From CADDYT01 sp035294125 (GTDB taxonomy: Bacteria; Chloroflexota; Ktedonobacteria; Ktedonobacterales; Ktedonobacteraceae), in assembly GCA_035294125.1 (NCBI GenBank), contig DATGLM010000065.1, forward strand, positions 1 to 64,000: 64,000 bases of DNA, written 5' to 3'. Under the pieces are notes generated by a model. It was not told the DNA's origin. It saw only the letters and a program-made list of their open reading frames with translations, and did not search any database. Positions 15,063-24,629 of this stretch are shown in pieces (position 1 is the first letter of the stretch; each line of letters begins with the position of its first letter). The position numbers and the translations under genes are program-made.

Positions 15063-17593
15063 TTTTTCTTGCGCTGGCCCAGATCGCGTTCGACGTGGCG
15101 CACGTCTTTGATGCGTTCCAGGCGCGTAAAGAGCCGCTCCATCTGCTCGATGCTCTCAACCTCCAGCGTGGCGCTGATGTAGGCAACCTCCTGCCCCGCG
15201 CTCACACTTGAACTGACCGAGGTCATGTTGACACCAGCATCCGAGACAACGGTCGCGATATCGCGAATCAGCCCGGCACGATCACGAGCGATGATGCTGA
15301 TGGGGGCGCGATAGCGTTGCTGGCTCATCCCGGCCCAATTGACATTAATCAGGCGCTCGCGGTCACGCTCGCGGTAGCGGCTGATATTGCGGCAGTCGGC
15401 ACGGTGAATAACAGCCCCCTTGCCGCGACTGATATAACCGATAATCTCGTCGCCGGGCAGTGGATTGCAGCAGTTCGCCAGAGTCGTCAGCAGCCCGCTC
15501 ACACCCGCTACCTCCAGTTGCGCTGAAGCGTTTGTCCTGTTTGTGGAGGTTGTCGGAAGCGGCACAACCTCCACATCCTCCGGCTGCGCTGGCTTGCCCT
15601 CACGCAGTTCGCGCAATTGCTGCAAACGCTCGTTCAACTTGACCACCACCGCGTGCGGGCGTATCTCAGCAGCGCCAACCGCCACCAGCAGGTCATCGAA
15701 TGCAGGTTGTTTAAACTCGTTTGCCAGCCAGTTTTGCAGATCTTCGGTCAGCACCTCGACACCACGCAACCCCTGCAATTTGATATCGCGGTCAAGTCGC
15801 TCCTGCCCGATCTGGATATTGATGTCGCGCTCGTAGACCTTAAGATAGCGCCGTATCTTGCTGCGCGCGGCAGCGGTACGGGCAAAGTTGAGCCAGTCTC
15901 GCGTCGGGTGGGCCGTGCGGCTGGTAATAATATCAACGATCTCCCCGCTCTTCAGCTCGTAATCAAGCGGCACCATGCGCGTCACCAGCTTATCGCCGCT
16001 CTCGCTGATGATACGCGCTCCGGCGCATTTATCACCCAGTTGTGAATGGACACGATAGGCGAAATCGAGCGGCGTCGAGCCGACGGGCAGGTCTTTGACC
16101 TCGCCTTTGGGCGTGAAGACGAAGATCTGCTCCTGAAAGATGTCGCCTTTGACCGCCTCGACAAACTCGGCATCGCTGGTACTGGCACGCATCTCACGCT
16201 GCCAGTCGGCCAGTTGGCGCAGCCACGTGATCAGTTCTCTGGCCGAAGCTTTGGCCGAATCACCGGCGTCCTTGTAGTGCCAGTGCATCGCCACACCGTA
16301 TTCCGCCATCTCATGCATGGCGAAGGTACGAATTTGAATCTCGACTAACTGGTCATCCAGGCAGAAAACGGTCGTGTGCAAAGCCTGGTAGCCGTTGGGC
16401 TTGGGATTGGCGATGAAATCCTTGATACGCCCCTCCTTTGGCTTCCAGAGGCTATGTACGTGGCCAAGCGCGAGGTAGCAGTCGGGGGTTGATTCGACCA
16501 GGATACGGAAGGCGATCAGGTCGTGAATCTGGGCGATATCGACCATCGCTTTGAGATCCTCGATTTCCAGACTCTCAACATCGCTGGCGTTGCGCATCAG
16601 TTTCTTATAGAAGCTGTAGAGATGCTTGACGCGACCAGATACCTCGGCCTTCAGCCCCAGGCGAGCCATCTCGCCGCGCAGGATAGCACAGACGCGATCG
16701 ACGTAGGAGCGCCACTGCTTGCTCTCACTCTCGACGAGGTTGCGCACCCAGCGATACTTCTCCGGCTCCAGGATTTCAAAGGCCAGGTCTTCCAGTTCGC
16801 TCTCCATGCGCGACATGCCCAGGCGACCGGCGAGGGGAGCATAAATCTCGCGTGTTTCGGTTGCGAACATCGCGGGGTCGTCGGTCGAATCGGCGGGCAG
16901 GGTCTGCCGCAGCGTGGCGCTCATCTCGGCGCGGCCCGTCTCATCGCCGCCATCCGGGTCGTGATAGCGCGAGGCAGCAATCATATCGCGACAGACACGC
17001 ATCGCGTGCAGGCGGTAAGCGAGTTTGAGCAGCACCACACGCGGGTCTTCGGAGATGGCGAAGAACATTTTGCGCACCGTTTCGGCTTGCTGGTGGCGCA
17101 TTGCCGCACGCACGCGCCGCTTCTTGCTTTCACCCTCACCCTCCGGCTCTCCGTTCGCCTGCGCCGCGCTCTGCTTGCGCCGTTCAAGGATATTCAGGCG
17201 TAGCATGCTGCCGACGACGCGGGCCACGGCTGCTCCCAGTGCTGTCTCCACCTGTTCCACTGTCAGCCGCCCGGAGTCCACCGCCTCAAAAATCAGCCCG
17301 GCAGAGACACCGACAGCATCAATACGCATCTGAGCCAGGATTGTTCCCACCGCCAGCGCGTGCTCAAGCGGGGAGAGGCGGCGCAAATAGGGCAGCGACG
17401 CCTCGGCGTGCTCGCTCACGCCGTGAAAGGTATCCTGGGCCAGCTTGAGCGCCCTGTCTATCTGCTCGACTTCGCGCTCTCCCATATATTGCCGGACAAT
17501 CATCAGCAATTGCCGGGCGGCCTCTTTCGCATCATAGATGTTCGCGGGTATCGCCTGTTGTCCTCCATACAAATCTATCATGAGCATAGGCAT
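15059..17593 (-). CDS. RelA/SpoT homologue with degenerate hydrolase domain
   Basis: 844 residues: degenerate HD domain (about 30-230), (p)ppGpp synthetase domain (about 250-450), TGS domain (VFTPKGEVKDLPVGSTPLDFAY) and a C-terminal ACT domain (APISIIARDRAGLIRDIATV). In the HD domain the catalytic LLHDVVEDT of the paralogue is here LIFEAVDSG: His-Asp became Phe-Glu (about 102-103). LADRLHNMR became LAYRLHAMR. One early His (about 78) remains. The synthetase side is kept: RIKDFIANPKPNGYQALHT and VEIQIRTFAMHEMAEYG. So it is probably unable to hydrolyse (p)ppGpp, yet may make it. The start has no strong ribosome-binding site. Confidence 0.88.
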   Translation of the reverse strand: MPMLMIDLYGGQQAIPANIYDAKEAARQLLMIVRQYMGEREVEQIDRALKLAQDTFHGVSEHAEASLPYLRRLSPLEHALAVGTILAQMRIDAVGVSAGLIFEAVDSGRLTVEQVETALGAAVARVVGSMLRLNILERRKQSAAQANGEPEGEGESKKRRVRAAMRHQQAETVRKMFFAISEDPRVVLLKLAYRLHAMRVCRDMIAASRYHDPDGGDETGRAEMSATLRQTLPADSTDDPAMFATETREIYAPLAGRLGMSRMESELEDLAFEILEPEKYRWVRNLVESESKQWRSYVDRVCAILRGEMARLGLKAEVSGRVKHLYSFYKKLMRNASDVESLEIEDLKAMVDIAQIHDLIAFRILVESTPDCYLALGHVHSLWKPKEGRIKDFIANPKPNGYQALHTTVFCLDDQLVEIQIRTFAMHEMAEYGVAMHWHYKDAGDSAKASARELITWLRQLADWQREMRASTSDAEFVEAVKGDIFQEQIFVFTPKGEVKDLPVGSTPLDFAYRVHSQLGDKCAGARIISESGDKLVTRMVPLDYELKSGEIVDIITSRTAHPTRDWLNFARTAAARSKIRRYLKVYERDINIQIGQERLDRDIKLQGLRGVEVLTEDLQNWLANEFKQPAFDDLLVAVGAAEIRPHAVVVKLNERLQQLRELREGKPAQPEDVEVVPLPTTSTNRTNASAQLEVAGVSGLLTTLANCCNPLPGDEIIGYISRGKGAVIHRADCRNISRYRERDRERLINVNWAGMSQQRYRAPISIIARDRAGLIRDIATVVSDAGVNMTSVSSSVSAGQEVAYISATLEVESIEQMERLFTRLERIKDVRHVERDLGQRKKK

Positions 17594-17643
17594 TCTATCT
17601 ATCTATTTCAGCGCAGAGTGTATTTCTTTCGCAAACACGTTAT

Positions 17644-17678
17644 AGAGCGGAACCGGGCGCTGCGCCTGATTCCGCTCT
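17644..17678 (-). terminator. Hairpin between the two RelA/SpoT genes
   Basis: AGAGCGGAA at 17644-17652 pairs with TTCCGCTCT at 17670-17678; the loop holds GGCGC/GCGCC and can pair further. It follows the stop of the upstream paralogue in the reading direction. No T-run follows on the minus strand, so attenuation or mRNA processing is as likely as termination. Confidence 0.5.
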
Positions 17679-17706
17679 GAGTTCTGTTCAGCAAAGTCGT
17701 TACGCC

Positions 17707-20085
17707 CTACACGCTCCGTTTCACATCGGTCACATTTCGGATGAGCCGCAGCCGTTTAAGGATGAGTTCCAGCTGGTCCACGGTCTCTATCTCCAGTTTA
17801 GCAGTAATTACCGCTTTCTGCAAGGAAGCATGGGTCGTTGAAGAGACCGCTGTCATATTAATGCCCGCATCGGCGACGACAGCGGCCACGTCACGCAGCA
17901 GCCCGGCCCGATCACTGGCAGTGATCTGAATGGGAGCCACGTAGGACTGCGGCTCCAACTGCAGCCAGTTGACCTCGACCAGGGGACGCCTCTGCTCGCG
18001 GTAGCGCCGGATGACGCGGCATTCGCTACGATGAACGAACATGCCCCGATTCGGGTGCAGGTAGCCAACGATGGCGTCGCCCGGCAGCGGGCAACAGCAG
18101 TGAGCCAGTTTCACCAGGCCTTGCTTATGATATAACACTCCTTCTACCTGCGCAGGCAGAGCCTTCAACTCCTGAGGGCCATCGCGCTGCGCTTTCTCCT
18201 CCTCCCGCCTTCGCAGGACGGGCAGAAGCTTCTCCACTACCCCCTCCACCGCCAGATCTTCGCGTCCCAGCGCCACGTAGACATCCTCGACCGTCGGATA
18301 TTTCCTCTGCGCGGTAAAGGGCGCGAAATCCTGTTTCTCCACCGCCTGCAACCCGGAAGCGCCCGCCGCCTTGAGGGCTATGTCCAGCCGCTCCTGGCCC
18401 AGTTGCAGGTTGATCTCCCGCTCATACGTCTTCAGGTAGCGGCGAATCTTGTTGCGCGCCGCGGCGGTGCGGGCGAACGAGAGCCAGTCCCGCGTCGGGT
18501 GCACTGCTCCATTGGTGACGATGTCGACGATCTCGCCGCCTTTCAGTTCGTAATCCAGCGGGACAAGGCGTGTCACCAGCCGCCCGGTATCCTCCAGGTT
18601 GGTGATGATACGCGCCCCGGCACAGTGATCGCCGATGTCGGTATGGATACGATAGGCCATATCCAGTGGCGTTGAGCCTCGCGGCAGGTCTTTGACCTCG
18701 CCCTTTGGAGTGAAGACAAAAATCTGCTCCTGAAAGATATCACCCTTGACCGCCTCGACAAACTCGTCGGCGCTCTGTGGCAGCTCACGCTGCCAGTCGC
18801 GCAGTTGCTCGATCCAGGCCACCATCTCACGATATGAGAGACGCGAACCGCCGCGCTCCTTGAGATACCAGTAGCTGGCGACGCCATAATCCGCCGTGCG
18901 CTGCATGTCGTGCGTGCGTATCTGAATTTCCGCGAGCTGGTTGTCTAAGCCGAAAACGGTTGTATGCAGCGACTGGTAACCATTGAGCTTGGGAGTAGCT
19001 ATGAAGTCCTTGATGCGACCATCTTTGGGACGCCAGAGGGCGTGGATGTGACCAAGCGCGAGGTAGCAGTCCTGCTCGGTGTCGACCAGAATGCGGAAGG
19101 AGACAATATCGTGAACCTGGCTCAACTCACCTCCGTTTTGTTGCAGCTTGCGGTAAATGCTAGCCAGATGCTTTGGCCGAAAAGAAACTTCGGCAGGAAT
19201 ACCGGCGCGCTCCATCTCTTCATTCAGCGCGCGACAGATCTCATCGATATACGGCTGGCGGCGGCGCAGTTCCTCCTTCACTTCGCGTTCGAGACGGGCA
19301 TATTTTTCCGGCTCCAGGTAGCTGAAGGCGAGGTCTTCCAGTTCGGCCTGTACCAGCGCCATACCGAGCCGACGAGCCAGTGGAGCATAGATTTCCATCG
19401 TTTCTCGCGCCGTGTTCTGCTGCTGCACGGGGTTCATCGCGTTGAGCGTGCGCATGTTGTGGAGACGATCCGCCAGCTTGAGCACGACAACACGCGGATC
19501 CTCGGCCATCGCCAGCATCATCTTGCGCACCGTTTCGGTACGCTGGCGGCGTTTCATTTCGGGTGTGCGAACAACTGCTGCCTCCTCCGGTTTCACACTG
19601 CCGTTGCTAGCATCTCCCGTGGACAGAGTCGGAGCGGAAGAACGCCCTGCTCGCGCCCCATTCGATCCTGCAAGGGCATCAAACTTGGTCACGCCATCCA
19701 CAATACTGGCAATGGCGGGGCCAAATTGCTCGCTCAGGTCGTCCAGTGTGTAGTCCGTATCTTCGACCACGTCGTGCAGCAGAGCAGCGGCAATACCGTC
19801 GGCATCGATGCGCATATCGGCCAGCAGCAGGGCAACTTCGAGCGGGTGCAGGATATAGGGTTCGCCCGAACGGCGCAAAACGCCCCTGTGCGCCCAGTTC
19901 GCCAGTTCAAAGGCGCGGCGAATCTTCTCCAAATCCTGTTGTGCCAGATACTGACCTGTCTCCTTGAGGAGACGCTCCAGCTCCTGCTGAACCTCCGGCG
20001 TTATGGGAAACTTCGCCCTTTCCGGCTTCGCCTCAACACGCCCGATGGCAACCTGGCCTGAAAGCCCATCATTTACTGTCATCAT
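17707..20085 (-). CDS. Bifunctional (p)ppGpp synthetase/hydrolase RelA/SpoT
   Basis: 792 residues with all family domains. The HD hydrolase domain is intact: H80 in YILHP, LLHDVVEDT with H104-D105 and E108-D109, and LADRLHNMRT. The synthetase domain shows IHALWRPKDGRIKDFIATPK, NGYQSLHTTVF and AEIQIRTHDMQRTADYG; the RxKD form (RIKD) is the one known from bifunctional enzymes. TGS (VFTPKGEVKDLPRGSTPLD) and ACT (APIQITASDRAGLLRDVAAV) domains follow. It makes and degrades (p)ppGpp in the stringent response. A consensus promoter lies at 20304-20331, giving a ~210-base leader. The degenerate paralogue follows 113 bases downstream. Confidence 0.93.
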   Translation of the reverse strand: MMTVNDGLSGQVAIGRVEAKPERAKFPITPEVQQELERLLKETGQYLAQQDLEKIRRAFELANWAHRGVLRRSGEPYILHPLEVALLLADMRIDADGIAAALLHDVVEDTDYTLDDLSEQFGPAIASIVDGVTKFDALAGSNGARAGRSSAPTLSTGDASNGSVKPEEAAVVRTPEMKRRQRTETVRKMMLAMAEDPRVVVLKLADRLHNMRTLNAMNPVQQQNTARETMEIYAPLARRLGMALVQAELEDLAFSYLEPEKYARLEREVKEELRRRQPYIDEICRALNEEMERAGIPAEVSFRPKHLASIYRKLQQNGGELSQVHDIVSFRILVDTEQDCYLALGHIHALWRPKDGRIKDFIATPKLNGYQSLHTTVFGLDNQLAEIQIRTHDMQRTADYGVASYWYLKERGGSRLSYREMVAWIEQLRDWQRELPQSADEFVEAVKGDIFQEQIFVFTPKGEVKDLPRGSTPLDMAYRIHTDIGDHCAGARIITNLEDTGRLVTRLVPLDYELKGGEIVDIVTNGAVHPTRDWLSFARTAAARNKIRRYLKTYEREINLQLGQERLDIALKAAGASGLQAVEKQDFAPFTAQRKYPTVEDVYVALGREDLAVEGVVEKLLPVLRRREEEKAQRDGPQELKALPAQVEGVLYHKQGLVKLAHCCCPLPGDAIVGYLHPNRGMFVHRSECRVIRRYREQRRPLVEVNWLQLEPQSYVAPIQITASDRAGLLRDVAAVVADAGINMTAVSSTTHASLQKAVITAKLEIETVDQLELILKRLRLIRNVTDVKRSV

Positions 20086-20303
20086 GCCGACCTACACTCT
20101 TCCCGTTCGCTTCGACTGCCTGTTACTCATTAAGACGAAGATAACGGATAAATGAAAAAAAGCATTTTCGGGGGAGTATGTCCCTCACCAGTAAGAACAA
20201 GCGAACGCCTCAGTTTGTTCCAATCAGTGGGATATTACTTCCTGATGTACCAACAATATTCAGCACATTGGAAAAACATTCGATACAAATGTCTGTTATG
20301 TCT

Positions 20304-20331
20304 ATTATAAAGAGCAGCGTCTACCTGTCAA
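20304..20331 (-). promoter_or_regulatory. Consensus sigma-70 promoter for the RelA/SpoT genes
   Basis: On the minus strand, TTGACA (20331-20326) and TATAAT (20309-20304) are separated by 16 bases: both hexamers are perfect. Start would be near 20297. The leader of about 210 bases to ATG 20085 has no recognised riboswitch or open frame. Confidence 0.75.
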
Positions 20332-20366
20332 GCAATCTGAGCAATTATCCCCAAAAAAACTGGCCC

Positions 20367-20465
20367 GCTATGTCATTGGGAGCGCCGCGAAGTATCTCGA
20401 TCCCCAACCGATACCGATCGAGAAGGTTCACCTGAGATACTTCGCGGCGCTCCCAATGACATAGC
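20367..20465. repeat. REP-type inverted repeat with 32-bp perfect arms
   Basis: 20367-20398 and 20434-20465 are exact reverse complements with a 35-base loop. Each arm contains TGTCATTGGGAGCGCCGCG followed by AAGTATCTC, related to the element at 11104-11132. It begins 13 bases after the polysaccharide deacetylase stop and can act as its terminator, and separates it from the RelA/SpoT promoter. Confidence 0.75.
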
Positions 20466-20478
20466 CGCTCTATTTGTA

Positions 20479-21969
20479 TCAGGTCACACTGCGGCTCAGG
20501 ACAGCATCCAGAATACCCACAAAAGTCTGCAAATCTTCTCCCCCGCTGACGCGGATACGGTTGAGCTGGTAGGGGGTTTGCGCGTTCTGGAGAGCGGAAT
20601 CGAGCGTTAAGGGGTCGAGAGTGGCGCCAACGTAGCCATCGTTGAAAAGATCAGCCAGGACTGCCTGTTGCTCGGTGTAGGTATCGTTATGAAACGGCTC
20701 GCCAGAGGGGTAGCAGAAAAACTGGATGGGTTCATGAAGCTGCTGTTCGAGCGTCTGTTTGGAGACCTGCAATTCAGCCTGCGTGCTCGTCCAGGCGGGA
20801 GGATCACCGACATTGACATGATGAATGGTGTGAGAGGCAATCTGCATGCCATTATGGGCCAGCGTGCGCACCTGATTCCACGTCAGGTAATCGCCGCCGA
20901 TCATACCCGTAATGATGTAGAAAACGCCGCGATCGTGGTGTGCCAGCAAAACCGGCAGCGCATCGGTATACATATCCTCGTAGCCGTCATCGAAGGTGAG
21001 CATGACAGGATGCGCGGGCAGAGCTTTACCGTAGTAAAAGGCATCGAACAGGTCGGTCTCGCTGATGCTCTGATAGCCATGCTGCTGTAGCCAGGTCAAC
21101 TGTTGATCAAAGTCGGTGGTAGTCACCGTCAGATTATATTCCAGCAGGTTCGGGGCGGGTTTATTCGAGACATGATGGTACATCATTATCGGCACCGTCA
21201 GTGTAACAGCCGGTAGTTTAGCTGGTACAAGGATGGGGGCTTCAGCATCGGCAGGTCCCGCCACCAGCACCAGCCAGGAGCCACGGGACTGCACTAAAGC
21301 GAAAAGGGTCTGATCGAACAGACCCTTTTGTAGCGCCTGCAATGTTGGGACGGACACTAACTTCGCGGAGGCCGTGAGCTGAAGAGAAACGCTCATGACG
21401 GCCACGGAGGAATAGAGTTGCGTAGTATCGGGATCGCGCCAGTTGGATTCTATGACAGGCAAGCTGGCGCTATAGCTCTTCAAGATGACAGCCCCGAACT
21501 TGCTCTGCTCAAAATGCACGAAATCCTGTTCTCCCTGCCAGGTTTTTTGCGCGTCTGGCGAGAGCAGGTTCCACATAGCCCCCCACTGCTTGCGCAACAT
21601 ATCACCCATAAACATCTCTTCGGTGCCGATGATATCAGGAGCGCGCTTCTCTACAATCTGAGATGAAGGCGCCAGTTGCACCGTGGGTGTGGGCTGGCTC
21701 GAAAAGGGAAAGAGAGAAAAACGCCCAGGGCTGACAGCGACATAAGAAAAAGTGGCCGCCAGTAACAAAATGCTTATCACAGGCACGAGCAATACCTTCT
21801 TCCCTGACGCCTTTCTCTGCACTGTTCGAGGGGTTTGCGCGATCATCAACTTTGTCGACTGCTGTTCCAACCAGCGGTGCTTGCCACTGCCCCTGCTCTC
21901 CTCGCTATCCTCGCTCCTTCTCCTGCGGTCCTTGCTTGCCTCGTTGTCCTTCATTTCTCCAGAGCGCAT
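20479..21969 (-). CDS. Membrane-anchored polysaccharide deacetylase (NodB domain)
   Basis: 496 residues. A charged cytoplasmic head (Arg/Glu/Ser-rich, about 1-50) is followed by one membrane helix (VLLVPVISILLLAATFSY, about 57-76). Then comes an outer domain that resembles an NTF2-like/DUF4878-type fold (about 110-240) and a NodB homology domain. Catalytic motifs: PVMLTFDDGYEDM near 326 (Asp-Asp) and SHTIHH near 380 (His-xxx-His metal site). MMYHHVSN marks the domain start. Such enzymes remove acetyl groups from peptidoglycan or other cell-surface polymers. AAAGGA lies upstream of ATG 21969. Confidence 0.85.
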   Translation of the reverse strand: MRSGEMKDNEASKDRRRRSEDSEESRGSGKHRWLEQQSTKLMIAQTPRTVQRKASGKKVLLVPVISILLLAATFSYVAVSPGRFSLFPFSSQPTPTVQLAPSSQIVEKRAPDIIGTEEMFMGDMLRKQWGAMWNLLSPDAQKTWQGEQDFVHFEQSKFGAVILKSYSASLPVIESNWRDPDTTQLYSSVAVMSVSLQLTASAKLVSVPTLQALQKGLFDQTLFALVQSRGSWLVLVAGPADAEAPILVPAKLPAVTLTVPIMMYHHVSNKPAPNLLEYNLTVTTTDFDQQLTWLQQHGYQSISETDLFDAFYYGKALPAHPVMLTFDDGYEDMYTDALPVLLAHHDRGVFYIITGMIGGDYLTWNQVRTLAHNGMQIASHTIHHVNVGDPPAWTSTQAELQVSKQTLEQQLHEPIQFFCYPSGEPFHNDTYTEQQAVLADLFNDGYVGATLDPLTLDSALQNAQTPYQLNRIRVSGGEDLQTFVGILDAVLSRSVT

Positions 21970-22271
21970 GGAGATTTCCTTTCGTTCAACCTTTCTAGAA
22001 GCGCTGGCCTGTCTCTCAGTAATTCTACCTAATACACACTATATAGACGAAAACTGATCTATTCGGTAACGGACATTGGAGGCAGAAAGGTTACAAGTTC
22101 ACGTTAAAAATGTGAAAAACCTGGCATTCTCAAGCAGCATAGTATGATATACTCATCCTCATACTTGCACCTATCCCTGAAGGGGAGTCCTGGCTGAGGT
22201 GGGAGACAAAGACGCGTTTCTATCCAATTTCTTTCTATAGCCAATAAATCGAGGGAAAGGAATACATTCAT
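21970..22271. other. Divergent intergenic region
   Basis: Separates the deacetylase (minus) from the ATP-grasp gene (plus). No gene and no clear hairpin. AT-rich with TATGATATACT near 22143-22153 as a possible -10 for the plus gene. AGGGAAAGGAATACATTCAT precedes ATG 22272. Confidence 0.4.
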
Positions 22272-24608
22272 ATGCACATCTGCCTGATTATAGATAATCC
22301 AGAAACACCTCATCATCCCATTCTATCCAGTGTTGTACAACAGCTAAGCGCTGCCCATACTGTACGCATACTCGATGTGCGCGGGCGAACGAGCGTGGAA
22401 ACGCTGGCGGAAGAGGCACAGCACATTCAAGCCGACCTGTACCTGCTGAAATCACACGCGCCACAGGCGCTAGATGTGGCGCAGACGCTTGAACAGCGTG
22501 GCGCGCTCGTTGTTAATAGCCGCGCCGCGACTCTGGCCTGTCAGGATCGCGTGCTGCTAAGCCAGCGTATGGAGAAGGCTGGTCTGCCGTGGCCGTCGAG
22601 CCAGACGTTTCCCTCGCTGGCACGTCTGCTTGAGCCGTATGACCTGCTGGCAGCGTTGCCATTTCCCCTGATCGTCAAAAGCCGCTATAGCCGCCGTGGA
22701 GACCTGGTGGCAAAGGTAGACAACGGGGAGCAACTGAGAGCATTTGCCCCGCAATGGAGCGAGGAACCAATTGTGCTCCAGCAGTTTATGGCGGGAGACG
22801 GCTGGGATATCAAGATGTGGGTGATTGACGGACGGATCTTCGCGGCCCGGCGGCGCACCCCTCTGGCTGGCGAAGGGAAAAAGGATTGCCCCATTGCGCC
22901 GGGCGAGCTTCCCACAACATGGACACACATCGCACGGGAGATCGGGCGCGCCTTTCAACTGCGCCTCTATGGCGTCGACCTGCTGGTGACTGCGACCGGG
23001 CCGGTCATCGTCGATGTGAACTCCTTTCCCGGTTTTCGCGGTGTTCCCGGTGCCGCCGAAGCCCTGGTGCAGTTAGTGGAGCGCATAGCAGCGGGACACG
23101 CAGAACAGCAAATTCAGGAAAACCGCGCAGCCGCCGCGAACCTCTCTATCAACGATTTGCCGAAGCTGGCGATACAGCTTTTCGAGCAAGCGCGGCTACC
23201 GCTGCTGCCCGGCGCGCAAGGGCAGGTTGGCCTCTTCGCGCGCTATCTACGACGCAAGCCAGGACGAGGGTTGGCGGTCGTCTACCACATGGATGAGCAG
23301 CAGCCGGGCGGCAAACGCGAGCAGGCCCTCGAGCAAGCGGTCAGCCTGACGCTCGAAGAGTCGGCGCTGGATGGAGCCGCTATTCGCTTCAGCCTGGAAC
23401 AGGCACAGCAGGCCGCGCTGCGCGTCACAGCGACGGGCATTGTGCAGGCAAGCACGCTCGGCCTCGTGATACAGGCTTTTCCGGCGGATAGCGGCCTGCC
23501 CATGCTTGCCGCTTGCTGCGATACCAGTCCACAGGGTCAACTCTGGCCAGCACTGGAACGAGCGGCGTGGCAGCAGACGGGCGATCCTCAATGGCGACAT
23601 GTCGCGGCCAGCGCGCAGCCCGTGCGCTATAAGCCCGGCAGCCGCTGCGTCATCCGCTACCAACTCACAGTAGAGAAGCAACAAGAGGGGAAAGTTATCC
23701 AGAAGATTGTGCTGCTCTACGGAAAAGCCTACGCGGATATTGAACAGGCGCACAACGTGCAGGCGCTGATGCAGGCTCTGTACGCGGAGCAGCTCAGCGG
23801 GCAAGAACTTCCCCTGCTGCCCGCGCCGCTCGGCATAAGCGACATCGCCGGTCTCGTCTTCAACGAGGCAGTACAGCCGCCAGAGGCCGGGGAGGATAAG
23901 CCAGAAAACAGGGTCAGGACGGGAAATGAGTGCTTCCGTTTCCAGGTCGAATACGGACGCGGCGGCGCGGTGAGCCGGATTATCGTGCCGAAGGAGGAAC
24001 TGTGCCTCACGGCGCGGGCGCTAGCGCGGCTACACACCAGCTCAGTGCTGCCGGGCAAGAAGCGCACAGGCGCGCAGGAAGCGAGGCGGGCAAGTGAGCG
24101 AGCGGCGGTGCTGGCAGGTCATAGCCCACAGCAGGCAGGCACGGTGCTGCAACTGGCGCGCAAGCTTGCCACTGCGCTGGAAGAACAGCAGCCGGAGCGC
24201 TATCGCCCGGCGCATGGCGGCTTCAAGGCCAGCCAGCTTCTTTTCCATAGTAACAGTGTCTTCGTCGTTGATTTCGATGGTTTCTGCCTGGCAGACCCCG
24301 CGCTTGATATCGGCTACTTCCTGGCATACCTGCGCCCGGCCTCGCTCTGGTACCATCGCTCCGGCACGCGGGAGTGGTTCGAGACCAGCGCGGCGCTGTT
24401 CGTGGGCGCCTATCGTGAAGCTATGAGCAGGCGCGGCGTCGATGCTCAAGAGATAGAGAGCTGCCTTGCACGCGCAAAGCTCTACGAAGCCGCTTTACTT
24501 TTCAAAATTGCAACACGGCGCGCACACCGGCTCAATAGTCCGCGCCCCGGCGAACTCGCGGCCATGCTTGAGGAGGTCGCAAGCTGTTTATCAGGTCAGG
24601 AGCGTTAG
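22272..24608 (+). CDS. ATP-grasp domain fused to an APH-like phosphotransferase domain
   Basis: 778 residues in two enzyme-like halves. Residues about 1-280 form a pre-ATP-grasp Rossmann part (MHICLIIDNPETPHHP) and an ATP-grasp domain: FPLIVKSRYSRRGD (ATP lysine), VLQQFMAGDGWDIKMWVI and the metal-binding end GPVIVDVNSFPGFRGVPGA. This is closest to RimK/inositol-polyphosphate-kinase-like ligases. Residues about 450-770 look like an aminoglycoside/choline-kinase fold: RYKPGSRCVIRYQL near the start, HGGFKASQLLF in place of the usual HGDxxxxN, then VVDFDGFCLADPALDIGYFL as the metal-binding DxD region. The Brenner Asp is replaced by Gly, so phosphotransfer may be lost or altered. The next gene copy is a broken ATP-grasp. 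Substrate unknown. Confidence 0.7.
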   Translation: MHICLIIDNPETPHHPILSSVVQQLSAAHTVRILDVRGRTSVETLAEEAQHIQADLYLLKSHAPQALDVAQTLEQRGALVVNSRAATLACQDRVLLSQRMEKAGLPWPSSQTFPSLARLLEPYDLLAALPFPLIVKSRYSRRGDLVAKVDNGEQLRAFAPQWSEEPIVLQQFMAGDGWDIKMWVIDGRIFAARRRTPLAGEGKKDCPIAPGELPTTWTHIAREIGRAFQLRLYGVDLLVTATGPVIVDVNSFPGFRGVPGAAEALVQLVERIAAGHAEQQIQENRAAAANLSINDLPKLAIQLFEQARLPLLPGAQGQVGLFARYLRRKPGRGLAVVYHMDEQQPGGKREQALEQAVSLTLEESALDGAAIRFSLEQAQQAALRVTATGIVQASTLGLVIQAFPADSGLPMLAACCDTSPQGQLWPALERAAWQQTGDPQWRHVAASAQPVRYKPGSRCVIRYQLTVEKQQEGKVIQKIVLLYGKAYADIEQAHNVQALMQALYAEQLSGQELPLLPAPLGISDIAGLVFNEAVQPPEAGEDKPENRVRTGNECFRFQVEYGRGGAVSRIIVPKEELCLTARALARLHTSSVLPGKKRTGAQEARRASERAAVLAGHSPQQAGTVLQLARKLATALEEQQPERYRPAHGGFKASQLLFHSNSVFVVDFDGFCLADPALDIGYFLAYLRPASLWYHRSGTREWFETSAALFVGAYREAMSRRGVDAQEIESCLARAKLYEAALLFKIATRRAHRLNSPRPGELAAMLEEVASCLSGQER

Positions 24609-24629
24609 AAAGAGACAGGGGAATTTACC

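Noticed and set aside
18964..20061. A 365-codon plus-strand frame opposite the RelA/SpoT gene
   Set aside because: Same reason: the minus-strand protein is certain and codon periodicity of one strand opens the other.
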